Positions 36,432-45,245 of a stretch of 45,245 nt of DNA are shown piece by piece. The notes below the pieces were generated by a model. The model searched no databases and was not told the DNA's origin. It worked only from the letters and a program-made list of their open reading frames with translations. A program made the position numbers and the translations under genes. Position 1 is the stretch's first letter, and each line of letters opens with the position of its first letter. Source of the stretch: Podochytrium sp. JEL0797 (Eukaryota; Chytridiomycota; Chytridiomycetes; Chytridiales; Chytriomycetaceae); contig JADGJG010000096.1 of the NCBI GenBank assembly GCA_027596195.1, forward strand, positions 1 to 45,245, in the 5' to 3' direction.

Positions 36432-38508
36432 ATGCCCAACAAGGTCCACCAGAGAGCACTCCACACCAGAGAGGGTGATGTCCTGAGAACAAAGATTTGC
36501 TGCACCATCGGTAACCGCCTCTTTCTTTATCGCTCCCCGCTGTGTGAAATTGAATTGATTGATTTTGCCCGCCCCAACAACCCCTCCTCTTCCCAACCCA
36601 CAGGACCAGGTAGATACTCCATCTTGCTTATCTAATGCACGCTTGCGGGGATTTATTCGCTTTTCGTCGTTGCTCATCGTACTGTTCCCAACCAAGCATC
36701 TTACGGATACGAAAACATCGGAAAACTCGTCGAAGGCGGAATGAATGTTGCGCGTTTGAATCTGAGCCACTGCAGCCGCGAAATGGCCCAGACCGTCATT
36801 AACGATCTGCGCCGCTACCTCAAAGACACAAACAGCACTGCCGAAGTCGCCGTGTGGATGGACATTAACGGCCCCAAAATCAGGTATGTGCGTCGTTTAT
36901 CATTCCCGTTTCACTCATCCCTTTCTCTTTTCACAGAACCGGAAAACTCGCCGAAGGAAAAGTCCTGTTGACCGCCGGCGAGGAATTCATGTTCGTCAAC
37001 GACCAATCCATCATTGGAGACAACACCAAAGTGTCGAGCACGTACACCAAAGAGTTGTTGAAGGTGGGCGATAAGTTGTTTGTGGACGATGGATTGTTGT
37101 CGTTCACGGTCAAGGAGCGCACTCCGTTGGGGATTCTTTGTAACGTGGACAATTCTGGATACCTTGGTGAATTGAAGGTGTGTGTGTATGTTGTTTTTTG
37201 GTCGCGCCGCGTGTGATAGGGGCATGTGGCACGGGTGCTGATCTTTTTTGCGCCAGGGAATCAACGTGCCAAGTTACTGTGTGGATGAAGTTCCAACGGT
37301 TTCGGACAAAGACGCCAAGGATATTCAATTCGCCATGAAGAATGATGTGGACTTTATCACCGTTTCATGCATCCGTTCAGTGGAGGACATCCAAGGTGAG
37401 GAGTTGTGCGCCCCCCCCCCCCTCTCGGGGATTTCCCTCAAAGCTCTTGCCAATCTGCTGTCTCTTTTGCAGAGGTTCGTTTGATGATGGGCAACAGCAA
37501 GACGCGTATCCTCGCAGCCATTGAAAACAAGCGCGGTCTCGACAACTTTGAGGACATTCTGCGCACGGCCGACGGAATTGTGATTGATCGCGGGTACCTC
37601 GGTTGCGAAATTGATGTGGAGCAGGTGACGATGGAGCAGAAGCGTATGATTATGATGGTGTGTGCTTCTTTGTGAACGTCGTTTGAGAGTTTGTGCAAGG
37701 GAACTGAATGCTGTTTTTTCCGCTGCTACATTACACAGGCCAACATTTTGGGCAAGTCTGCTTTGGTTTCGAACCACATGTTCGAGTCGATGGTGACGAA
37801 CCCGCGTCCAACGCGTTCCGAGGCGGCTGGTGAGACTAGTCACCAATTTTTGAATCCACTTGCTCAATCGAACAATTCTCTCGCCGTTAGACACTGCCAA
37901 CGCCGTCATGGACGGAGCCGACGGACTCGTCCTCTCTGCCGAAACCGCTGTCGGAAAATACGCCCTCGAAGCCCTCGACGTGATGCGTCGCGTGGCCGCA
38001 CAAGCCGAAAAGAATACCAACTACCACGATTTTCAAATCAAAATGACGCGTGCGGTCCCGAAACCGATTTCGGTGTCCGAGTCGATCGCGTCGTCGGCGG
38101 TGTTGGCGGCGAGTCAGGTTAATGCGGCGATTATCATTGTTGTTACGGTTCGTGTTGTTTGTTTTTTCCAGCATTGCTCGTTGGTGGAAGACTCACGCTT
38201 TCGCAATCTCCCAACTGCAGGAACTCGGAGGAACAGCGCGCCTCGTTGCCAAATACCGCCCGCAAATCCCTGTCATTGCCGCCACCCTCGTGAAGCAAAC
38301 AGCGCGCCAAATGACGGGCACGTTCGGACTCGTTCCCTACTTTCACGACGGGCCGACCACCCACGTGATTCAGGAAACGTGCCAATTCGCGATGGAGCTC
38401 AATTTGTGTAAGCCGGGTGATATTGCGGTGGTGACTTCGGGACAGTCGGTTGGGTTTTTGGAGGGGACGACGACGCAGATGCAGCTTTATACGATTCCGT
38501 TGGTTTAG
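36432..38508 (+). CDS. PYK: Pyruvate kinase homologue with altered active site
   Basis: The overall fold is pyruvate kinase, which makes pyruvate and ATP from phosphoenolpyruvate and ADP. The start MPNKVHQRALHTREGDVLRT precedes KICCTIGPAS, which needs a 6-nt microexon at 36604-36609. GGMNVARLNLSH, GPKIRTGKL, KVGDKLFVDDGLL, NPRPTRSEAADTANAVMDGA and ELGGTARLVAKYRPQIPVIA follow. Several key residues differ from active enzymes. KIEN is AIEN, so the catalytic lysine is alanine (codon 37517-37519). ARGDLG is DRGYLG, so a metal-binding aspartate is tyrosine. ATQMLESM is SNHMFESM. LSGETAKG is LSAETAVG. The protein is full-length with intact splicing, so this looks like a pseudoenzyme or a changed function, not simple decay. 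It ends with TAG at 38506-38508. Confidence 0.9.
36604..36609 (+). other. 6-nt microexon of the pyruvate kinase homologue
   Basis: GACCAG is flanked by an acceptor (CCCACAG) and a donor (GTAGAT). It joins ATC G to CA TCT TAC so that the protein reads TIGPASYGYE, the conserved pyruvate kinase start motif. Without it the frame and the motif fail. Confidence 0.75.
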
Positions 38509-38584
38509 GGGATGAAAAGAGATGTGGGGTTGGGTGGGAGTGGACGTTTTTCGCAACCCCAAAAAAACTTCTGAAAAAAAAAAC

Positions 38585-39400
38585 ATGCAAGCCCTTGAGC
38601 CATCGGCACCCGCCCCTCCAAAACAGCAGAATCCCCTCATCGCCATCAAAATCAAACTGATGCAACTGCATGAATCATTAGCCGCCTTCCTCGAGATGCC
38701 TCCGAACGTGCCCTGGTAAAGAGCCCATGCGAATCGAATTTCACCCTCCCTTACCTGGATTTCGCACCCAAAGGCCCATCGTCCTCGGCCAATTCAACTC
38801 CCTGATTGCCAAATACGAAAGCATCACAGGCGAACTCCAAATCCCCGTGGTCCCTTTGAATCGGCTCCAAACGGTTCCGCAATACCTCCCACCAGCCGAT
38901 CCCGATTGTACGAAAACTCCCCCATCCCTCTCCGAAGATTTGGGTTGATCCTGAAACCTCTTCTCTTTGTAGACATCCCGCGTGTACTTCTGCGAACGCG
39001 GTTGGACCAGGAACTATTAGACGCGGAATCCAAAATCCGCGCCGCTTACACCATTGTGTGTCGCCAAGCTCCCGAAAAGACTGTGAACGTATTAGACCAA
39101 GTGGCGTTGAAGAATGAGTTGCGTGGATGGGTGGTAAGCACGCTTTTGGTGTGAACTCACTCCCCAACACACGAAATTAAAACGCGTTACTAGAACCTCG
39201 TGGACTCCCACGACGCCGTCTCAAACCATGCATCTTCGTATCTGGACGACGTGGCGGAAGAGAATTTGAAACTATTGAAGCAGAGGCTGCCGGAGGATGG
39301 TGCCAAAGTGTCGTCGGGCCAATTGCAGCAGAAATTGGATGACACGATTCGGTGGATGACTGTTGGGAATATTGAGAAGCCTGAAGTAAAGAAGAAGTGA
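38585..39400 (+). CDS. MED8: Mediator complex subunit 8
   Basis: MED8 is part of the Mediator head module and links activators to RNA polymerase II. The N-terminus (MQALEPSAPAPPKQQNP) leads to helix LIAIKIKLMQLHESLAAFLE. An intron of 60 nt joins VPW to PIVLGQFNSLIAKYESITGE, the conserved MED8 segment. A second intron leads to IPRVLLRTRLDQELLDAESK, the conserved P-x-x-LRT motif, and a third to NLVDSHDAVSNHASSYLDDV and a charged C-terminus. The length, about 200 residues, and the three-intron layout fit the family. It starts about 75 bp after the pyruvate kinase stop on the same strand. The identity is good, based mainly on two motifs. Confidence 0.85.
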
Positions 39401-40426
39401 TTTTTATTTTTTTTAAATACAACACGCGACCAACAACAAAGAACAACTGAACCAGAAAAAAAACAGCTTTCCCCAAGTCCTTCACAGACCGGGGGCCATC
39501 CGGAGGTCGATTGCGAGATATCATTAAAGGAGGCATTGGATTGGTGAACTGTCAGAGAGGACCTGTAAAACAGCGTGTCAACGAGCCTGTCAGAATGAAT
39601 TCGAGAACGCGATTTTCTTCCCTCTCCACACCTTCCGATCTTTTCTTCTACTCGAGAACCCTCAGCGAGACCGCTGGCGTGAGCCACAGGGAGAGACCCG
39701 CCAGCTCGCATCCTGCCGCCTCCTCTTTCCCTGTGAAGTGGTGCTTTCCTCCCCAAAGTCAGGTGAGGATTGATCGAATTGGGCAGCAAACTCGACGCGA
39801 TTCTGGGCAAATGAAAACAAGTATTCTTTTTTGTGGATACAAACGTGACACAAACGACCTCGCACGGTGTGCTATCAGTTGGGTTTCCAAACACAAACGA
39901 CCCAGAAAATGCTGAAATGCTTCAGCCCAAGAACCCGCAGCTCGACCGCTGGTGTGATTGAGCTCATTCAAAAAAATACCGTGATTTTGGCATTCCCGTC
40001 GCGTCCGCGAGCCTCCAATATAGGGTGGGTGGGGGGTGATTAGTTGGATGTTAAAGAGCGTGCAATTGACGGTACGTCCATGTCAGCAAGAACTTCTCCC
40101 ACGCATTTACATTCGATACAGTGGCATGCACAGCGTCGGTTGCTTCCCACACCTTTTAAGGTACTCCATACGAGGCGAGATGTGAATCCAAAAGCGCTGT
40201 TCCACTGTCCTCGATGCGATTGAAAACCTCGGGTCTCGCCAAAACGATTCGGCTTGTTGGGTATCCTCTTAAGTACACGTTAAGGATACGTTTGAAATGG
40301 GCGCCATTCCAGAACTTCAAAATCGACCAGACTTCAATTTTTATAAATGGTCATCAGAAGAGAAAGGTGAAATATTAACGAATAAATCTATTCTTCCAAC
40401 CAATGAATGCCCAATTAAAGCCCCAT
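39401..40426. other. Long intergenic gap between MED8 and the Ras GEF gene
   Basis: About 1 kb, the longest gene-free stretch here, lying between the convergent MED8 and RasGEF genes, so it is not needed as a promoter for either. I see no protein gene in it. The part at 39540-39800 may encode a structured RNA. From 39960 to 40300 there are G-rich and A/T-rich tracts (GGGTGGGTGGGGGGTG near 40023) but no tRNA box motifs or open frames with recognisable features. Confidence 0.45.
39540..39800 (-). ncRNA. Possible structured RNA gene, unassigned
   Basis: No protein ORF with recognisable features lies in this gap, but the sequence has strong stem potential. GCTGGCG (near 39674) pairs with CGCCAGC (near 39699). 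CACAGGGA (near 39686) pairs with TCCCTGTG (near 39727). On the minus strand, GGGGAGGAAAGCACCACTTC and, about 150 nt later, ACAGGCTCGTTGACACGCTG vaguely recall the two conserved regions of RNase P or RNase MRP RNA. The resemblance is too weak for a call. It could equally be a repeat or intergenic sequence. Confidence 0.2.
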
Positions 40427-43181
40427 TCACAGAGACCCCTCCCTCGGCTCAACTCGTAGCGACAAATCAAACCATCCATCAGGACCACAACCATCCTCCG
40501 AAAACGAGTTCCTCAAAAACTCTTGCAACTCCAAAACCTCCGCGAGATGATAATGCGCGCTCTGATACCGTTGAATCTCTCGAACCACATGTGCGTATTT
40601 GGCACGTTTCGAGAAATTGATCAACCGTGAAGCCGGAGCGACCGCGTTTGGATCCTCCTCGTGTTCGAGCAAAAAGTTTTTGCTTCCCAAGTCAACATAG
40701 AAAAGATCCGTCAGGTACAACGCAAAGTAAGGAACGCATGGGAGACTCGCTTTCTTGATGGCGGCACGATAACGCGAAAAGTTGGCGTGGATGTCCATTA
40801 GTCGGTGAAGTTCCTTAAACACAGTGACGTGCTTGCCAGCACGGGTCCACGTCTTTTGCAATCGGAAGACAGCGGCGGAATTCAAGGCACCCACGATGGT
40901 AGCAACAGTGCAGAAGTTGTTGAGAGCAAGGCATTCCTAGTCAAATTTCGACGTGTCAAGGGTTGAAAGGCGATGCAAAAACCAAAACCAAAATACCTTG
41001 GCAACAGAAATGATATGCTTCAGCAAACCAGCCCTCTTCTTAACATCAGCCTCAGTAAGAATCGTTTGAATCACCCAACCCGCGATACGGTTCGAAAGCA
41101 CACTCATTGCCCTCACGTTCGGCGACAACTCCAACCCATTGCTCTTGGACCAAGCGCGACCAAACAACTCCGCTGGTTGAATCTTATCAAAAACAGATTT
41201 CTCCATCATCGTCAACTGACGCGCAACCTCAATCGGATCAATCTCAACGAGCTTAAATTTCTTGGCTCGCAATCCCATGGGCAGGATGGGCGGTGGAGCG
41301 TCTTTTGGACGGTGTGGGATCAGAACGCGTATGCTGGAGTCGCTTGATTCTTGTCGCCGAGAAACGAGGTGGGAGAGTTGTAGAGAAAGCTTGGGAAAGT
41401 CTTTGCTCATTTCGTGTTGGGCAAACTGGTAAATGTCTTGGAGAGCGCGCGCGTCTTCGTCTGATGTAGAGCAGTGCGTTTCGGCCCACATCTTCAGAAT
41501 GTTGTACACGCTGGAAAATAATAGTGAGTAAAAGCACGAAATGAATGGGGCGTTTGAGAAAAACCTCACCGCAATCGAACAATATCGCGCTTTCCGCCAC
41601 TCCACTTCTCATACTCTACCGCATTGAGACTAGGAGGAGGATCAAGGGCGTATCGAGCTTTCAAAAGCGCAAGCAACTCAGAAATATTCGTGAATGAGCG
41701 GTATGTGAGCAAAAACGAGTGCGCAAAGACAGGGTCGAACGCCTTGTGGGCTGTCAACAGCTCGACAAGAGCCTGAAGAGTGGCACCCTTGAGTTCACCG
41801 CTCTGGTCGAATGCAACGTCTTTGGGATCGTGGTCGACTCCGAGGTACCAATCGGTTTCATTCTGTTGGTAATATTCAGCATCACGAGGTCATCGTCCAT
41901 AAAATAATCAGCAGCGCTTACATCAAGAACAGGCCCTTGGGAAATCAGTGTTTTGGTCGGAGAAGGAAGCGTCCCCGTCGGAGGGTCCATCTCCACTTGC
42001 CGACTGCCAAGATTTCCGCTCCCACCACTCTCCAAGTCTTGAACCGCAACCTTGAAAGAAACGAGGAACGCAGAAAGCACGCGTTTGACTCCATTCGCGG
42101 AATCAGCAATCTCCGAAGCCACGTTCGACGACGAAAACAAACTCGACGCGTTCGTCGAGGTCGTAATCAACTGCTGCACCGACTCCGAAAGCTGAACCTT
42201 CCTCTCCTCGAGATCATCCGCAACTTCAACCGAGACGAAAGCCGGAGTCACACCATCCTCGACAAAAGACACCAAATCGCCAACTTGCGAACTGACAGCC
42301 TTCGCGGAAGACAAAAGCGCCGTCCCAGAGTCCGCAATCGCGCTCAACCTGATTTCAGAAAGAAGCGCGTCGAGTGTCGAATTGATCCGCGCGCATCGCG
42401 CTTGCCCTTCGGACACCATCTCCCTCGACGATGGGAGCTTCATTTGAGACTCGAAGATACCACCCCGACCCTCGATTGACATCCCCGCTACATCCGTTTC
42501 AACACCCTGCATCGGATTCTCCGGCCGAGTATATTGAATCGCCCCCGTTTTCGTGTTGATCCACGCGAATTGACCAGCCGCTTCGAACATGGACCAGTCT
42601 GGAGGAACGTCTTTATGCAGCAGATTGGTGTCATATGGACTTGTGGTCGTTGCAGGGCTCGCGGATCCCGACGGAATCGATTCGGAGCCGTCAACAACCG
42701 TGGCGCTGCTGGATGTGGGTTCGTGGTCCCACACAATCTCGCCCGTTTGGTTGTTGTAGTGATATCCACGGCCGTCATACGCTTCGCAGGAGATGGCATC
42801 GTCGATCTGAATAGAGAATTTTGGCGACGGTTGAGTGGTCCCCAGAGAGCCACCAATCAAAACTTACCCCAGATCCCAGTTGTTGATCATTCGCGGAATC
42901 AGCCGGTGCAGATTCGGCACCGTCGACACGGCGAACAAAGTTGGACGGAAACCTGTTTGATTGATCAACTCAAGAACGGCCGGCTGCCAAACGCAAACAC
43001 TCAATCCCACTCACCATCCCTGTATCCCGTTCGACACCCCATACCACCAGTCCGTACTAGCTTTCTTGTAGACATGAATGAGCTCGCCCTCTTTGATGCT
43101 GAGCTTCGTGTCGTCCGTGGCGTTATAATCGTGCCAACAGAGCCAGATCTCGTCGCATGATTGAACCGTGTTGCTTGTCAT
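40427..43181 (-). CDS. CDC25: Ras guanine nucleotide exchange factor (Cdc25-like, SH3-WW-WW-RasGEF)
   Basis: This protein activates Ras by catalysing GDP release. In order there are: an SH3 domain (CWHDYNATDDTKLSIKEGEL, WWYGVSNGIQGW, FPSNFVRR); WW-like units (YDGRGYHYNNQTGEIVWDHE, and FAWINTKTGAIQYTRPEN); a helical linker; RasGEF_N (NETDWYLGVDHDPKDVAFDQ, LTYRSFTNISELLALLKARY); and the catalytic RasGEF domain (LVEIDPIEVARQLTMMEKSV, PAELFGRAWSK, IAGWVIQTILTEADVKKRAG, VATIVGALNSAAVFRLQKTW). This layout is typical of fungal Cdc25-type GEFs. Near 41880 the frame breaks by one base between DDDLVML and EYYQQNETDWYLG. A sequencing deletion is likely, since both sides are conserved. The start MTSNTVQSCDEIWLCWHDYN lies at 43181; the stop TGA is at 40427-40429. 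Confidence 0.93.
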
Positions 43182-43415
43182 TTTTACCCCGTTGGAACCG
43201 CGAGGATGCTGGGATGGAAGGCAGGAGCGGGCGGCGAGCAAGCGGTGAGTTTTGCCTGACGATTTTTGTTTGCAGTGGGCTTGATTCTTTGATTAAATCC
43301 GACTCTTCAATAATTTATTCCCAAATTCTCCCCGACCTTCCTCTCTCTATTCCACAACGCCTCTCCCACCCCCCTTCTCATTCCTACATCACATAATCAC
43401 AACCACCAATCACTC

Positions 43416-44875
43416 CTACGCAATCTTGGTCACCATCGCAACCCTCACCTGCTGATCAAACGCCGTAAACACACATAACCCAGGCTTATCAGGCGACCAA
43501 TCAAACGACGAGATGGGCTGCTCCGCCAACGTTGCGTTGTTGAGTAAATCCACGGTGCCCGCGACGCCGCGGTTTTTCTTGTCGGTGGGGTCTTGTTGGA
43601 TGCGGTTTGCGGGGTAATTGCTGTTTTGGAGTACACGGGTGAGAAAAGTGAAGGCGGGGAGGAGGGGAAGGGACTTACTATTTGTAAATGTTGAGGGACC
43701 CAGACCCGCTCGAGGTGATGAAAATGTCGCGGTTTTGGGGGAGGTGGCGGACGGTCCAAATGGTGGTGTTATCGCGATTCTACCATGTTTTTGTTAAACC
43801 CCATAACCTACCAAGCACACACACACACACACACAACGAAAAAAACAAACCTTCTGACCCACCCCCGCAAACCCATGCGTAGGATGCAAAGTCCTCACAT
43901 CCAACACCTCAAACGAACTCTCTACACTCGTAACCACCAACTTATTCATGGCGATATCCTTGCGATCGAATTCGACGCTGCAGACACCGTTTTTGGTGTT
44001 GGTTTCCCAGACGAGTGACATGGTTTTGAGGTCAAACAGTTTCACGTCGCCGTTTTCGTAGCCCGCACAGAGGACGCGTTCGGTGTCGTTGTACGAGTTT
44101 CCTGGTTTTGTTTTTTCGAATGTTGAGATAAAAGTCGGGGGACTGGGGGTGCCACGAAAAGGAGGGGGCATACCGAACGCAACAGTCCACGCGTCTCGTT
44201 TGGGCTCGCCCTCAGCAGGCGCAATCACAGCCACAGGTTTTTCCTTCTGCCTCACATCCCACACCTTCACCGTTCCTATATCCCAAAACAAAGATTTGTC
44301 AAACCCGGAAACCACCCAAAACAAACAAAACAGTCACCATCCCGACTCCCCGTCACAATCTCCGGCGGGCCCGTATGCACCCCAACCCCACCACACCCAT
44401 CAATACAGTTAATAATCGATTCATGCGCCTTGAGGACACTAAACACGGGCACTTCGGGCCGTTCGAGATCGTACACGTTGAGGTTTCCTTCGAAATCACC
44501 GGTGGCTAGGTGTCGCTGTTGAAGGGTCGAGGCGCCGAATGTGCCGCATTTGATGGCGTGTTTGTGTTCGGCCTGGGTTGGGAAAGGGAAATGCGTGTTT
44601 GGAACGGGGGCCGAGGGGGAAGGGGAAGTTTCCATACTTGTTTGACGAGCACGGCTTTGCCTTGTTCGAGTTCGTAGACGTTGAGGGCGCCGGTTCCGCG
44701 GGCGTGTTGGCCGAGAACGACGAAGCGGGCGGAACAGGGAATCCATTTGACGTCGTCTGTGGGTTCGGTATCAGCTCAGATCACATTACGGATACCAGGG
44801 ATGCTTACACGGGGTATAGTCGAGTCCCTTTGTTTCGAGGACAATGATCTGCGGCTTCTTGAGGATGTCGGCCAT
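43416..44875 (-). CDS. WDR92: WD-repeat protein WDR92/Monad (dynein axonemal assembly factor 10)
   Basis: WDR92 (DNAAF10) works with the R2TP/prefoldin-like chaperone complex to fold axonemal dynein heavy chains. The start is [20 protein letters not shown], with an intron before [20 protein letters not shown]. Family signatures follow: [90 protein letters not shown] and [17 protein letters not shown]. It ends [20 protein letters not shown], then [16 protein letters not shown]. The beta-propeller is complete and the frame intact. The gene is strongly tied to motile cilia, which supports a zoosporic organism. At least six introns are present. Confidence 0.95.
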
Positions 44876-45017
44876 GGTGGGGAAGTGGTTTTGTTTTTTT
44901 TGACAGGTTTCTTTGAAAAGAAACCGTTCTGAATCCGATTCTTCTTTATTCCAAACATTCAAAATTAAAATATACACGAAACTCCGCTCTGCAACAACAT
45001 GCCCAAGCAAGGTATTT

Positions 45018-45245
45018 TACGCCTTTCCACCCTCCTCCTCCGACTTCTTTGGCAACAACGACGGCTGAATGTTGGGCAACACTCCTCCCTGGGCAATAGT
45101 CACGTTTCCAAGCAACTTGTTCAACTCCTCATCGTTACGGATGGCCAACTGCAAGTGTCTGGGGATGATTCTTGTCACGTTTCCAAGCAACTGTTCAACT
45201 CCTCATCGTTACGGATGGCCAACTGCAAGTGTCTGGGGATGATTC
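45018..45245 (-). CDS. HTA1: Histone H2A, 3' part, with a tandem duplication at the window edge
   Basis: Minus-strand reading gives [40 protein letters not shown] and [10 protein letters not shown], then TAA (45018-45020). This is the C-terminal half of histone H2A. Positions 45099-45173 (75 nt, 25 codons for TRIIPRHLQ to GNVT) are repeated directly at 45174-45245. The distal copy has lost one base (AACAGTTG instead of AACAAGTTG), which breaks the frame. The repeat touches the end of the window, so it could be an assembly artefact at a contig end rather than a real duplication. The 5' half of the gene is not in the window. Confidence 0.85.
45099..45245. repeat. 75-bp direct repeat inside H2A
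   Basis: Two copies, 45099-45173 and 45174 to the window end, are identical apart from one missing T (CAACTTGTTC versus CAACTGTTC). The unit equals 25 codons. Confidence 0.9.

Overview
This is a gene-dense eukaryotic nuclear window. It carries about 20 protein-coding genes, nearly all split by short GT-AG introns (roughly 45 to 140 nt), often with a CTAAC or CTGAC-like branch site. The gene set points to a flagellated (zoosporic) fungus such as a chytrid or blastocladiomycete. The Ras exchange factor has the fungal SH3-WW-RasGEF_N-RasGEF layout. A histidine biosynthesis gene (HIS5) is present, which animals lack. WDR92/DNAAF10, needed for axonemal dynein assembly, and a SAM-domain kinesin-13 of the KIF24 type fit a cell with a cilium. 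This assignment is inference from gene content; I cannot name a species.

Layout. 1-121: U2 snRNA (minus), cut by the window edge. 871-6676: exocyst SEC15 and the KIF24-like kinesin. 6745-7930: HIS5. 8243-11184: a disturbed block with one phosphatase (PHO13/PGP) gene, two fragments of further copies and a damaged short-chain dehydrogenase. 11188-22928: a coiled-coil orphan, EXO1, mitochondrial IF-2, fragments of an HNH-type protein and of MCM8, a KLHDC4-type kelch protein and an orphan. 23422-29111: ribosomal protein eL29, COPI alpha and NC2-beta. 29224-31291: a secreted orphan, a histone H2A fragment and polyubiquitin. 31650-36078: three tandem PP1 phosphatase genes. 36432-39400: a pyruvate kinase homologue and MED8. 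40427-44875: the Ras GEF and WDR92. 45018-45245: the 3' part of histone H2A, tandemly duplicated at the window edge.

Most genes are unrelated housekeeping genes, so I see no operon-like pathway. The most interesting observations are: a pyruvate kinase homologue lacking the catalytic lysine and a metal-binding aspartate; a PP1 array whose middle copy has lost a metal-binding histidine; 4-nt and 6-nt microexons; and several 3'-end gene fragments without their 5' parts. Eight genes or gene fragments carry small frameshifts or short deletions, some in homopolymers. Consensus or assembly errors must therefore be excluded before any of them is called a pseudogene. The window begins in U2 and ends in H2A, both usually multicopy, so it may be a whole contig bounded by repeats.
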